Of a DNA stretch of 64,000 bases, positions 28,101 to 35,953 are shown in pieces. Both the position numbers and the translations under genes were made by a program. Under the pieces are notes generated by a model. It was not told the DNA's origin. It made no database searches and worked only from the letters and a program-made list of their open reading frames with translations. The stretch is from Scolanthus callimorphus (taxonomy: Eukaryota > Cnidaria > Anthozoa > Actiniaria > Edwardsiidae). The stretch covers positions 27,075,355 through 27,139,354 of the forward strand of contig CM066921.1 of the NCBI GenBank assembly GCA_033964015.1, in the 5' to 3' direction. Numbering within the stretch: position 1 is the stretch's first letter; each line of letters begins with the position of its first letter.

Positions 28101-30435
28101 CCATACACACCTTAGCATAGACACTCCAGTGAATACCATCTAAACTGCTACTGATCTCAAACTTTGTCACCCACTCCTTATACCCATCGTTATCTTGTCC
28201 TTGGGTGGCGACTTTGGTAATCAGTTTCCTCTCCAGGAGGTCAATCATGAGCCAGTCCGTCTTCGTGTTGGATTTGCTGGCAGCCCAAGAATTTGGACCA
28301 TTAAGTCTCCCTTCTTTTGCAGGAAGACCCGTATATGCAGAGGAAGAGTTGATTTGTGAGTCCCCAATGGAACCGTCCTGCATCCCTAACGCCCTACCAG
28401 CACAAACTATAAGAAAATAAAACTTTTTCTCAGCACAGCCTACAGAGGCGTAGCAGGGGGGGGGGGGGGGGGGGGGGGGTGCATGTTACCCCCTTTATAG
28501 AAGAAAAACACATCACACATTAAGAGCTGAAAAAGGGCACCATACATTTGAGAGCTTTCTAGCTACAGAACTATTCCTAGTTTATTCTTTGTGGCACGAT
28601 CACCAAGCCTGGTTTTGCCATTGCAAAACACCGGAAAAATATTCTTCTTGTTAAGATGTGTAGAGAAATTAGTTACTGCAATTAACTGGCTCACATGATT
28701 ATGATGACTTCATGACCATCACCATGTTCAGCCACCAAATGACTTCACCAATCGAACTTTCAAATGTAGATCTTGGCAAGGGAACCTCTCAGAAAAGTCT
28801 CCCTTTCTTTTATAAAAGTATATTAGACATCAAAATTAACTGTCGTCTACCGGGTGAAAAGTTTAACATTGAACAGAACTCTTTGGTGCTACTTTTGATC
28901 AAGCGTATCAGGTAATACGTCTTCCAGCTCATTCTTTCGGATGAGACAATAAGCCGAGGTCCCGTCTCTCAATACACTACTGACACCAAAGCCGAAGGAG
29001 GGGGAACTGCTAAGTTATTGTCAGTGACAGAACGCACTAGAACATGTATGATACAAGAAAACAACCCGTCACTCCTAGCCTGCGAAAGCCGACGCCACTT
29101 AGCGGTTTGACATTTAATTTTTTATGGCATACAAAGCATTTTAAATAGTAAGGTACTCAAATAAGACGAAAAAGGATGCAACACGTAATTCTTCTGACCA
29201 GATCTGGGTCAGAATACGTCATCAGTATGGAATGTTTGGCTTGAGCGCGCAGACGCCTCTTTGCGAGAGTCTCTTTCGGCGAGTGATAAGGGGTCCAGCT
29301 TTCGCAGGCTACGTCACTCCTTGACGCTAGAAGACTGAGAATAACATTTCGTTTAGGCATTACACAAGGTAGGGTAAATGTCTCAACTTTCCAAATTATT
29401 TCACAATTTTCCCCTATTTATGCATTTTTCAAAGCTTTTCCTCTTCTTCAGAAAACACAACAGTTCTTGAAGGATCGAAATTGTAAACAGTGCTGTACGC
29501 TGATTGGCTGAAATGACCGGCGAACTCGATTGTCAAATGTTGTTTGTTGTCGTACGAAAATTAGAGAGTTTGAGTTATTATTGGACTCCATTAGACTTTC
29601 TTTATTACAGACATATTAAAAGCACATTAAACAATTACTTTATGCAGGGATTTCTTTTGACATTTGTGTTTTTATAATTTTTGAGCGGCACAACTGTGTT
29701 TTTGCGAAGGCTTCTGTGGTTTTCTTTCCAAGAAACTGTCTCGTATTCAGTTATTTCGAAACGGGTGGGCAATTGTTTAGCTCAAGACAACAATTTAGTT
29801 TCTACACTTTATTTGTCTAGTAAAAGTTTTTAAATTCTAAAGCTTTCGAAAGATAGAGAATCCATGTTTTGCTTTTTTAAAACACAAAGCTGTGGTCAGG
29901 GAAGCCATTTCAGTGTTGTTCTCGGACAGACTGATATAGCCAATCAGAAACGTTTGTGCAGACAACCCGATTATAATAGTATAGATATAGCCCCACTCAA
30001 CATGATTTTAAACTGCACTCGTTAAAACTGCCGTATGGAAAGTGATTAGATTGTGGTGAGGTACACACTGTCATCGGGAGCTCCTGATAAAAGATAACCG
30101 GGCGACTTACCTCGGTCTTCCCTTATGGTGAGGTACACACTTTGCATGTAGTGCTGCATAGATGTTAATGGGACACTGAATCTCGTAGCGTTGTTCAGCT
30201 GACACACCTTGGTATTCATGTAGTAGTTCATGCTCTTGCAAGCGGGATCATTATGGCATTCCATACCACAAAATTCGAGCTCATTTACAAACATGGACTT
30301 GTAAACTGAACCAAGAAGCGCCTTGCCGTACTCCGAATTGTGCGAGAGCACGAGACACTTATGAGCGAGATTTAAGGCTAGTTTAAGAATGAGGACGAAG
30401 GAGCAAGAAAGTACAAAAATCGAGATAGACTTCAT
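16036..30435 (-). CDS. Gene B: secreted PAN-F5/8 type C protein, complete, three exons
   Basis: Exons on the minus strand: 30435-30111 (325 bp), 28406-28111 (296 bp) and 16179-16036 (144 bp with stop). The total is 765 bp or 254 residues. Exon 1 codes a signal peptide (MKSISIFVLSCSFVLILKLA) and an apple/PAN domain (CGMECHNDPACKSMNYY, then CQLNN). Exon 2 begins the F5/8C domain and exon 3 ends it (GNTDIDTVKENSLAPPI..RFIKFMPRE..MRVEIYGC). Junction phases match: exon 1 ends with one base (G|GTAAGT), exon 2 supplies two, exon 2 ends phase 0 (AAG|GTGTGT), exon 3 starts phase 0 after TTTCAG. The product would be extracellular and bind carbohydrate or phospholipid-like ligands (known of the families). 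Intron 2 is 11.9 kb and hosts a Ngaro-type element and a LINE. No AATAAA was noticed just after the stop. Confidence 0.8.
16180..17152. other. Intron 2 of gene B, left part
   Basis: No coding sequence supported. AT-rich with a CpG-containing patch (GCCCGGTACGCACTAAAGAC near 16643) of repeat-like character. Confidence 0.4.
17153..17352 (+). repeat. A1 terminal repeat with TATA box
   Basis: About 200 bp, nearly identical to A2 at 24118. It includes TGGTATATAATGCC (17258-17271), a good TATA box for transcription of the element, about 120 bp before the leader ATG. Its outer part is also an imperfect inverted match to the end of the B repeat (CTCACTGCATA...GCGTCACG..AATTAAGTT). Confidence 0.75.
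17391..17534 (+). CDS. Leader exon of the Ngaro-type element (48 codons)
   Basis: The ATG at 17391 opens a Pro/Ala-rich peptide (MADIPPPPGLAPAAVPAPAA...) ending ..DADNEQ at CAG|GTAGTT, a plausible phase-0 donor. Read through, the frame continues into hydrophobic, unlikely sequence to 17732, so splicing is preferred. The next in-phase acceptors are 19629, 20415 and 22613, each directly before one of the main open frames. Inference: a shared N-terminus for gag, and possibly for the other two products. Confidence 0.5.
18030..19570 (+). repeat. GTAGCTGCAAGGGGG minisatellite inside the element
   Basis: About 50 units of a 25-29-bp repeat of the form TTATTGCAGTGGTAGCTGCA followed by AGGGGG; regular in 18200-18840 and diverged towards 19570. 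Each unit contains the inverted pair TGCAGT..GCTGCA. It fills most of the proposed intron between leader and gag. Long open frames on both strands here are repeat artefacts. Confidence 0.9.
19630..20163 (+). CDS. Gag (main exon) of the Ngaro-type element
   Basis: The frame is open from TCT at 19630, just after the pyrimidine-rich TTTATTTCTGTCTGTCGTAG whose TAG is itself an in-frame stop. An internal ATG at 19669 would give 164 residues. The N-terminal 100 residues are helical and charged; the knuckle CFNCDEWGHYARAC (CX2CX4HX4C) follows near residue 125, and a basic Arg/Gly-rich tail ends it. Joined to the leader exon it stays in phase. It would form the nucleic-acid-binding particle protein. 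Confidence 0.7.
   Translation, partial: SGRIKVLEDKIKAMEQDKASESADSALAALRRHLNRAPKMFDRLEVLELLENLVRLARSKAHEKADEYAAAMDEVHARLPLVDDVQLQMLLVGLVGDRVRAKMAKEAASILKGGARAMPYTGEDYRGPRVAPYPSVRCFNCDEWGHYARACPRARRQGRAVFRGRGRGRRGGYPSYY
20416..22596 (+). CDS. Reverse transcriptase-RNase H of the Ngaro-type element
   Basis: The ATG at 20449 gives 715 residues. The frame is already open from 20416, directly after CCTGTATTTTAG, whose TAG is an in-frame stop, so it could be spliced to the leader. The RT palm has YIDD at residues 270-273, with AFDDKSGYQHV and LPFGWKASAF upstream. The RNase H acidic residues are D445 (FCDAST), E480 (TLEARALL), D505 (HTDSR) and D554 (NPADE). A C-terminal extension (DLMALDSNCQRDRYG .. 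TPGSAGVNVFSQ) is typical of DIRS-group polymerases. No disruptions. Confidence 0.9.
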   Translation, partial: VISPSFASRVKMAEQAVCRENSPIRGITKGTQPFVGPLPSPELVVSQPGLADLRQLRFPDPDYFKAGNIHRHVGIWEKLLSDNVCDEINLLNVVREGVKVEKLFQPFKGRFKGMQLDSILPPPLVLKNSHHCAKFQDFIEKTILEWVSAGVLLVWGAVRDVSPPHLVLPLTVEPSKPRLCHDERYLNLWIRDLPFKLDHLSDLPRYVLPGHFQTAFDDKSGYQHVLLHPSSYTFFGLQFEGMYFVFRTLPFGWKASAFIYHKLGLAVSNAARLLGVPVSQYIDDRHVGQLFTFPFSSSFPPCAQRAEAAAYIMCYLLIEAGYFIAISKSHCYPSTSIRFLGFFCDSASQAFRVPDDKKQKFATLREDILGSPSVSVKSLQRFAGKAISLSLAIPGCRLYVREIFAALSRSSASVKPSIVLKGDLRKEIAHWRFLDHWSDVLPWRSEHHATVTLFCDASTRAWGGTLSKNGRVIECRDYWKPDTPGHINTLEARALLHSLQAFRNDIRSVRVDVHTDSRVLKAALDNDGGKSTEINSVIKEIHQCCKEFNFSLSAHYVPSGENPADEPSRRLLKLDCHLAEDSWKTLESLFGPHTFDLMALDSNCQRDRYGRSLPHYTPCPTPGSAGVNVFSQSIPLNHNIYVFPPFVLIGPLLRYLIEEQFHGAFTIVVPDLPKRYWWALLQSLVVDKILLGRKGQQSILWFPARSPPYWRLEGLPWNLYGFRCIL
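22614..23888 (+). CDS. Tyrosine recombinase of the Ngaro-type element, with N-terminal zinc ribbon
   Basis: The frame opens at GTC 22614, right after TTTGTCTACTTTAG, where TAG is in frame; there is no ATG until 22743. The first 42 codons contain RRCSAC..FCQACGTSICC, a zinc-ribbon-like double CxxC that would be lost if translation began at that ATG. This supports a spliced start. Catalytic set by position from 22617: R230 (GGRSSDL), H344 and R347 (PHSFRVG), W370 (GWRS) and Y379 (KRYT). It would integrate the cDNA by site-specific recombination. It overlaps nothing and follows the RT stop by 17 bases. Confidence 0.88.
   Translation, partial: VLRPWKPARRCSACLYANDIDARFCQACGTSICCENTSTPIRRMNRQTIERRMVQFETYTKSKPYERQKDTLEQQFSSFLATLSPLKSVASCTADDIVRFLIYKDESGRTVVHLPTCSRQDCACPRRLAAGTVDSLLGRLRAIFNKLGRLDNSNPVAHAKVKSYLKFVREEQASQSITPRQALPLFFQKFRQLITFLGSNILASSPLSKTDKYILVRDTTFFVIDFFTGGRSSDLGRLITSNVTRLKDRKGYLLTFSFTKTLRSGSVHSFPITEFPEVDVCPVAWISYYIQVCSIINVPLEDGYFFRVVGRSKSINNKPFIGPAVANRLHKHLKDAGIYSGETPHSFRVGLSNTLRLLGCTQEEVTQYIGWRSTTTSKRYTLVSDAAVNLGIAENILPKVTSLASIPFGHPSNVSPAVPEGAIQ
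23889..24053 (+). other. 3' untranslated region of the Ngaro-type element
   Basis: Between the recombinase stop and B1. It contains ATAAATTAAAGAG, whose ATTAAA could be a poly(A) signal. Confidence 0.4.
24054..24455 (+). repeat. B1-A2-B2 split repeat block
   Basis: B1 24054-24120 and B2 24389-24455 are identical over 67 bp apart from their edges. A2 (from 24118) copies A1 including its TATA box and diverges after about 200 bp. The B1/A2 border shares ACTAT with both outer ends, which fits circle-junction recombination. Confidence 0.8.
24456..24845. other. Intron 2 of gene B between two elements
   Basis: No gene recognised; short open frames only. Confidence 0.4.
24846..27368 (-). mobile_element. 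L2/CR1-like LINE, 5' truncated, with 3' tail
   Basis: The RT frame is open from 27368 to 25224, followed by about 375 bp of 3' UTR. The end is TGTAAAGCGCTTAGAAC..TAAGCGCTATATAAATG plus an AT-rich (TTATT) run. The upstream endonuclease domain is absent; a stop (TAA at 27369-27371) lies directly before the open frame. The tail is shared with the SINE at 9096-9490. Inserted in intron 2 of gene B in the same direction as the gene. Confidence 0.8.
25224..27368 (-). CDS. LINE reverse transcriptase (ORF2 C-terminal part)
   Basis: About 715 codons without interruption. RT blocks in order: a linker ending FRPVSNLQFLGKSIEKVV, LLDLSAAFDTVDHEIL, GVPQGSVLGPLLYLMY and the catalytic LYADDTQLYSS, followed by the thumb and a C-terminal domain (HWLPVEYRIIFKLNLLTFK, GLRSFSIHAPRLWNELP) seen in L2/CR1-group elements. 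The apurinic endonuclease normally N-terminal to this is missing, so the copy cannot be autonomous. No initiating ATG at the open end. Confidence 0.88.
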   Translation of the reverse strand, partial: RINRRDLNSSPLITSPSDSVNGLCEQYFSVLSNLRDSFAPLKTRLLPSRPAVPWYTDEIVTAKSKRRKLERQWRKTKLTIHRQLYEEQCEHVKNLLKSAKMSFYSTKISDNASNTRVLFSTVDQLLHRKSEKQYPSCNSGQELCNNFANFFIDKIASIRTALPSCRDDDFLSFCEDLDSPRSTCTLEDFSPTNEKELLPLIRKSASKSCSLDPLPATLLGYCLEDLLPVFTKIVNLSFTSSAMPMSLKQAVLSPSLKKLFLDHEFYPNFRPVSNLQFLGKSIEKVVAVRVKDYTHDNDLDEPLQSSYKESHSCETALLRVQNDILLDIDNNRSVILLLLDLSAAFDTVDHEILIKRLESRFGFRGNVLQWFKSYLSNRTQFVGIDGHSSDVCSLNCGVPQGSVLGPLLYLMYTSPLGDIIRRHGLNFHLYADDTQLYSSFSINDRDDLVATKHRIQSCISDIDKWMSLNKLKLNKDKTELLLLHSRFRSSLTLDNLTLGNECILPVAKARNIGVVFDSVMSMEAHINTIVKSAFFHLRSIAKVRQFLSLETSKILVNSFVCSKVDNCNALLYGLPKNLIDKLQSVQNAAARVITKMSKHDHITPILKQLHWLPVEYRIIFKLNLLTFKCLNSLAPLYLSELIEVYKPTRSLRSSTGPPRLKLKHFHTKSYGLRSFSIHAPRLWNELPSEVRLADSVAQFKSALKTYLFRRAFDL
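27369..28110. other. Intron of gene B with a possible short inverted-repeat element
   Basis: AGGGTTCGTACGC (27704) and GCGTACGAACCCT (ending near 28002) are inverted ends around a TTTCCAGGA-rich core, perhaps a hAT-like MITE. No clear target duplication. 27380-27530 has a broken coding look on the minus strand but no recognised domain. Confidence 0.4.
28111..28406 (-). CDS. Gene B exon 2: first two thirds of the F5/8C domain
   Basis: Same length and splice-phase pattern as the gene A exon at 3484-3779, starting [17 protein letters not shown] and ending GIHWSVYAK. The acceptor (TTATAG) and the adjoining intron bases are also alike, so duplication included flanking sequence. The donor is AAG|GTGTGT. 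Confidence 0.85.
28456..28479 (+). repeat. Poly(G) tract, 24 bases
   Basis: Uninterrupted G run. It is similar to the G runs that open the MITEs at 32073 and 35954, and may mark the end of a related, otherwise unrecognisable element. Homopolymer length may be an assembly estimate. Confidence 0.7.
28480..30045. other. Intron 1 of gene B
   Basis: No exon or repeat with convincing boundaries. A partly matching inverted pair GCCTGCGAAAGC (29080) / GCTTTCGCAGGC (29299) is present. Confidence 0.4.
30111..30435 (-). CDS. Gene B exon 1: signal peptide and PAN/apple domain
   Basis: The first 20-25 residues are hydrophobic, then AHKCLVLSH. The domain core has FCGMECHNDPACKSMNYY and KVCQLNN spacing, a textbook apple/PAN cysteine pattern. 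It ends CGA G|GTAAGT (phase 1). The ATG at 30435 is the only in-frame start before the leader. A weak TATA-like GGTATATTC lies about 40 bp upstream. Confidence 0.82.
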
Positions 30436-30474
30436 TTTGCTCCTGAGATAATGGCTTGTTTGCTATTAGGGATC

Positions 30475-30484
30475 GAATATACCC
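30475..30484 (-). promoter_or_regulatory. Possible TATA box of gene B
   Basis: GGGTATATTC on the minus strand, 40 bp before the ATG. Weak match; the implied 5' UTR would be very short. Confidence 0.25.
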
Positions 30485-30494
30485 TGACCTACTC

Positions 30495-30660
30495 CAAGTT
30501 TGGCCTGGTAGAGCATCGGACGTACAATCCCGAAGGTCGAGAGTTCTCTTTCTCTGCTACTAGGCTATAACGCACATGGGGTCTCTCGCCCATGAGGTCC
30601 ATTCGATTGTAACGGGTCACAACTTTGATGTTTCTGAATAGAAGCTTCTTATGACTAATA
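30495..30660 (+). mobile_element. tRNA-like SINE head upstream of gene B
   Basis: TTGGCCTGGTAGAGCATCGG resembles an A box and AAGGTCGAGAGTTCTC a B box at tRNA-like spacing, followed by a body common to SINEs. It differs from the SINE at 9096. It lies 60-220 bp upstream of gene B in opposite orientation. Confidence 0.45.
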
Positions 30661-31904
30661 AATGAAACGAAGAGTCAACACATCTGTTACTTGATTATTT
30701 TTATTTTATTTTATTTTATTTATACACTAATCGCCTATGGGCTGTATGCTTTGTTCATAATGCGTTTTGTATCACTATATTGAGGAGATATCTTGCTGTG
30801 TTTACAAGGTTGGCGCAATTAACGTGCATTGTCATTACATTATCGTAAAACGTTATTTTGATTCTCAAAAATAAAGATTTTTCATGATTATCTGACGAGG
30901 GAAAAGAGCAAAAACAAAGCATTTTCAGTTTCCCGTGACGAATTCGCAAACTTAATGTCGTTTTGACAAATTCGGTAAAGAACGGAGAGAATCCGTGATT
31001 CATGCTACTTCAACAAGAGCACTTGTTTCTTACTTGAAATTCAAGTAAAAAAACCCTCAGATATTGGTGGGGTTAACTAACGGAACTAACTATTGCAATA
31101 TAACGCGGCTTCCTTAACATATGTGTGACTAGAACAATACAAGTTCTTTAGCTGCCTTGATACCATTGTTAGGACAACCAATGCTAACTTTACTGAACTT
31201 AGTTTTCTTGAATCGCTATATATTAAATTAACGAAACCATCTCCTAAATACTTGAATTCCAAGTAAGAAACTCCCACAATGTTTATCGGAGTCATTTTCA
31301 TATTATATTATTTACATTTGTCGACTGGCAATAGTTTTTTTTTGCAAAGAAATGTTTGCAATCTCGACCCCTGCAAATATATCGTGGGAAAACAGCACCT
31401 GACCACATGCTTCGTTTACATCTAAACAACTATAACCACTAATGTATTCTTAACTTTGCTTTGTTCTTTGTTGCCACACGACTTTGTCTGAAAGCCCCAT
31501 TATGTTCTAGATCTACAGTTCTGCTACAACGATAAGTTGAGAAAATGTGAAAATGGTACTTCTTTGACAACATAATCTTTCTTTTAAAAAGTCAACACGA
31601 GAAGTTTGAATAGGTGAATTCTGGTTAAATGTTACTAGCAATTTGCAACGCTGATAAAGCTGACTTTAAATATTTTTACGGATTTCGAAACACTAATGAA
31701 GAGAAAAAATAAGATTTTATCATTGCGAATTTATGCGATTGTTTACGATTTGCACTTTTGTTGCACACGCCTTATCTATGTAACTCACCGATGAGCACAT
31801 TGTGCTTTCTGGTTCCTCCCTGAGACTCGAACCTTGGTACTTTTTTAACTACTGAAACATTTTGGTCAATGTAAAACAGATTCCTGCCCATTTCTGTATA
31901 AAGT
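30661..31904. other. Intergenic, with one MITE
   Basis: An inverted pair GTTTCTTACTTGAAATTCAA (31025) / TTGAATTCCAAGTAAGAAAC (ending 31271) bounds a 247-bp MITE-like stretch. Otherwise nothing supported; a (TTTTA)n run at 30695-30722. Confidence 0.45.
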
Positions 31905-32660
31905 AAATTAAAGTAACTGTGCTTATATAGCGCATATTCTCAAAGCTCTAACCACTTGACATTTAGGATAACTCATAACTCATCCTAAAGAAACCAGTTT
32001 ATAAACAGTAGTGTGTGTTAGTAAGGTGAGTTCTGTAACACAGAGGTTGGTTAACTTCCGACGGTCCTCGTGCCCGGGGGGGGGGGGGGGGGAGGAACTC
32101 CCATATTGTTTGGCCGGGGATGATCGTCGGAAATTTTCAGTTTCACCCCTAAAAGATACCAAACATGGCTGGCCATAGCATGGCTCAAAAAAATATTACC
32201 CTAAAAGATACCCTAAAAGATGAGGTCTTATGTGCCAAGTAGGCTCGAAGAACACAGGTAATAGGGGAAAAATACCCATAAAGACATTTCCGTGTTTGTT
32301 TCTAATTCATCGTCTTCTCATCAAATAATCTCTCTTTCTTACACGGTTTTTAGAAGCACCATCATGAGAAAAAGCAATTTGGACACAGTTTCGGCCCTAA
32401 AAGATACTAATCTGCCTAAAATTTATTGAAGATCAAGATCACCCCTAAAAGAGACCAAACCAACGTGATTACCCTCCCCCCCCCCCCCCCCATCCCCGGG
32501 TCCTCGTGGTTATTTAACGTCCCTCTGGTTCCGGTTAGTGTAGTGTATGTGAGAAGACGCAAAGGTCTAGCCATTTGCAGATACTTAGAGCAGTCTTAGA
32601 GCAAAGGCGGCACCTTCTCCTCAATTATTTAGAAAAGATCCTGAGTGTTGGATAACAAAG
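31905..32660 (-). mobile_element. tRNA-SINE copy split by a later insertion
   Basis: 31905-32072 and 32509-32660 together follow the SINE at 9096-9490 from its tail to near the B box. The two halves join without loss at TCCTCGTG once the insert 32073-32500 and one copy of the 8-bp repeat are removed. Confidence 0.75.
32073..32500. mobile_element. Polyguanine-ended MITE (hAT-like) inside a SINE
   Basis: Begins CCCGGGG with a long G run and ends with a long C run and CATCCCCGGG. The flanks repeat TCCTCGTG (32065-32072 and 32501-32508). Inner parts also pair (CACCCCTAAAAGATACC against the TTTTAGGG-type motif). A fragment with GGCCGGGGATGATCGTCG is also at 3869-3890. The 8-bp duplication and short inverted ends fit a hAT-derived non-autonomous element. 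Confidence 0.75.
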
Positions 32661-33194
32661 GCAAATCTCCATGTTCATGACTGTAAAAATACACTTGACC
32701 TTATAGTTAACCTCACGTGGACAGTTTCGAGGTTTTACTTTTGATATTACTGGTGAATATTATCTAAACACAAAGTAAATACTTTTGATAGCCTCCCTTA
32801 TTTCTCGCAAACTAAATTTTCGTTTTCTTGAGATCTAAGAAATCAGCTCTAAGTTCTAAATAATATAGCACTGAATGTAAACAGAGTCCTGAAAATCAGG
32901 TAGTAAAATTTGACATTCACATTAGTAGATAGTAGTCCAGTACTTTCTGTAATAATTCTAAACGAGATAGCCACACTTTCTGAGGTACCCGGCAGAGTTT
33001 TCCGGTGTTATATTTCCAATTGCCTTTGCGATAGCAATTTCTGTTTCATTTATCGCCAATAGCTGGAACCGCTTGAGAAACGCTAGCAGCAGAGGCTACT
33101 ATTTTTATCTCACATTTTTTTAAGTAATAACATTCCAAAGATCTTTACAATTGTTTTTAAATTACTTGGTGTCCAATCAAGTGTGATCTATAAC

Positions 33195-33416
33195 AGGGCT
33201 TGAAATTGCGCCAATATAGGCGTCAATATGCCTACAAAAATTCCTTTTATGCCTAACTTTTTAGACTTAGGCATAAAATAACGACTGCGTTTTCAGATTC
33301 TACAGTGTTTCTCCTAGTTGATTTACTCCTAGATTTTTGATAAATTTATGCCTGTTGGTACAAGGCGTAAAATTACTACTATGATTATTTCTTAATTTCA
33401 AGCCCTACATGGACTT
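33195..33416. mobile_element. MITE with AGGGCTTGAAATT ends
   Basis: AGGGCTTGAAATT and its complement AATTTCAAGCCCT bound 222 bp of AT-rich sequence with repeated TTATGCCT motifs. The end type resembles hAT elements; no perfect 8-bp duplication seen. Confidence 0.6.
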
Positions 33417-33815
33417 TATGCTAGTACATATATATTATTTCACGCAGTAAGTAAAGTAGGTTCAGCTAAATTCACAGGAGGCACATACACAGCCCAACTT
33501 CGTCAAAAATCTTGAGATTCTCTCTCAGGTGAAAAATCCCTGAGAGTGACAATGTGGGTGAAATACAGGAAATCTATTAAATTTTTTTGCAATCATTATG
33601 CAGGTGAGAGGCTGCAAAATCTTGTGACACCCGCCTAATGCGGGTGAGTTGAAAGCTTCTTGAATAGTTCTGTCTCAAAAAGCATGTCCATAATGTTCTG
33701 CAATGTTCATGTTGTCAAGGAATGTTGTCAACATCGCGACATAGTTTCAAAATCACAAGCTTTTCCTTGAGAACATTACAAACTCCACTTGTCAATGTCA
33801 ACACTTAGAGTGGTT

Positions 33816-34086
33816 TTACAGTTGTTTTCAGAATACTTTACCGCTCCGGGTTGCGAAGTTGGTTCCCAAATTCCTAACTAGGTTACCAACTTTGCAACTT
33901 CGTTCCCAACTAAGTTCGTAATTTGCCAATTCAGATGGAATATTCTGCTAAAACTATTTTATTTTGACAGACCACAGCCACAGAAGGCTAAACAGCTAAC
34001 ATTTATATTTCTAAACAAAACTAGTTGGGAATTTGGGAACCAACTTCACAACCCGTGGCGGTAAAGTATTCTGAAAACAACTGTAA
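33816..34086. mobile_element. MITE with about 57-bp inverted ends
   Basis: TTACAGTTGTTTTCAGAATA..TTACCGC at the left and GCGGTAAAGTATTCTGAAAA..CTGTAA at the right; also GAAGTTGGTTCCCAAATTCC / GGAATTTGGGAACCAACTTC. The core has no coding sequence. Confidence 0.7.
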
Positions 34087-35425
34087 CATGAGCAATCACT
34101 AGCCAATTAGAATCGAGTGAAATCACGACTTGCTCCTAAATGGCTTTTTTCTCAGCCAATTGCAAGCCAAACCAATTACTAAGTAATTATGTATCAGTCA
34201 ATTCCAGCAGTGACCATTGAAAGATTGAAATTCTTCTTCTACTTAGGTATTACAATAGTACTGATACATCCTTTCAAAAGTCTCCACTAATTTCTCTCGG
34301 CCATTCACGGTTGTAGCCATTTGGCTACAAATTCCATTCATTTGTTGTTCCCGGCATCTCTCAATCTCAACACAAGAGTGGTGTAAACGGACCATGCTCA
34401 GCATTTATTTTTTGTGAGATGTTATTTTCTGTAACTGGGACATCGTAACTGCCAATTGATAGTTATAACTGGTCAGGGAAGTGAACTGGTGTCGTAGTTC
34501 CGCAAAACTCGACGCGCTAAAAGATTGTGAAAGAGAACCGAAATTCCACACCCCTCTACCATCCTGACCCTGGGGCCAGCAAAATTTTCAAAATTTCCCA
34601 CTCCAGGGAACCCAGTGGTGTGCAAATGCCCCACGGTGTCCGGGGGGGGGGGGGGGGGGGGGGCATGGACGACTGATACATTACACAATTGTATTAACTA
34701 CCGAATTTGATTGGCTGAGAAAAACGAGTAGCCAATGAGAACGGAAAGCAATCGCAATTACATAACAAGTCTTGCCAGTCATCATATGAAATCCGCTCTA
34801 ACAAAACAAACGCGAAAACTTAACGACAAAACTTTACTAGGCATTCCACACGTGCTCAACTGGATAGCGCAGTGCTTCTCCAATGAATATTTACGTAATG
34901 TCCGGTCCCCTATTTTCAAATAAATTTGCCTAAAAAAATATAATACAAACCTTTAAGTCGAGACTTTAGCGATTTCTATTAATTTCCAAATACGAATAGG
35001 CAAATAAATAGAATGAACTGCATGTCGCCATCTTGATAATTACCCAGAAGTCACTGCACTGAGGAGAAGACGCGCGCTAACTTAGAGGAACAAAAAACTA
35101 CTTTCCAGGGTAGGCTAAAGGCTAATATTTGTGAAATAATATATCATGCAATATACGTAAACTATGAGAAAAAAAAACACAGTTGAAAGTAGAGCGCTTT
35201 CGTTTATTTACTTTTGTCAAAAAATTAATTTCATGGTATGTTTTGTCAGAAGAGGAACGTTATTCTCATAAAATGATTTTACCCTCCCCCTGTGAAAAAT
35301 GAGTGCTTGCCCCCTGGGGACTCATTTGAAACCCGAGAACTTCCTACAACAGCCGACGCTGAAGTCTTGGCAAAGGTGGCGCTAGAATGTCTTGGCTTCT
35401 TTTACGGAGAAAACTAGCTAATTCT

Positions 35426-35860
35426 TCACTCACATTTATGCCTAACGCGGTCAGTACACTTCAGAGAATGTCTGTCTCCGGATGCTTTAGTTTTATTCTT
35501 TTTATTCCGTCGCGAACCCGAAATCCCCTTCGAAGTAAGCACAGTGTTCGCAGTGTTCGGCATGCCAACAACGTGGGACTCGAGCAGATTTCCCACCTCT
35601 TTCCCCTTGGTGAGTTTCCCTGAATTCTTATTTATTACCACAATCTCCAGAAGCCCCTTCTGGTTATTAGTAGATTCATATTTTAGAATAACTTTATGTT
35701 TTTCAAACGGCACTTTCCAGATTTTGTCAACTATATCTCAAGTTGCAAGTCAAGTCAAGTCGGCGTTTGCAGAGCGAGGAATCATTTGTTCATCGGTAGG
35801 TAAGCTTAACTTCTTTCGTGAGTCTTTCTTAGCTAAGAAAGCAAAGAGTTGAGCGGACAT
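35426..35860 (-). pseudogene. Unidentified decayed coding sequence
   Basis: From an ATG at 35860 (MSAQLFAFLAKKDSRKK..) the frame meets two stops near 35742-35755 and then continues in the same frame to 35426 with protein-like composition (WKVPFEKHKVILKYES, LLESHVVGMPNTAN, a Lys/Arg-rich stretch). Either an intron with acceptor GATATAG is present or the copy is dead. No domain recognised. Confidence 0.3.
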
Positions 35861-35953
35861 TATGGTCTTACTAGCACAGAAAAAGTCGCGGAGCTGTTGG
35901 GAATAAAAGCATCATCGACGATGCAGCGGTAAGATCGTGGACGTGGTAGCAGC

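Larger units (their letters stand above)
32661..35380. other. Intergenic repeat region
   Basis: No gene supported. It holds two clear MITEs (33195-33416, 33816-34086) and a 22-base G run at 34642-34663. Confidence 0.45.
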
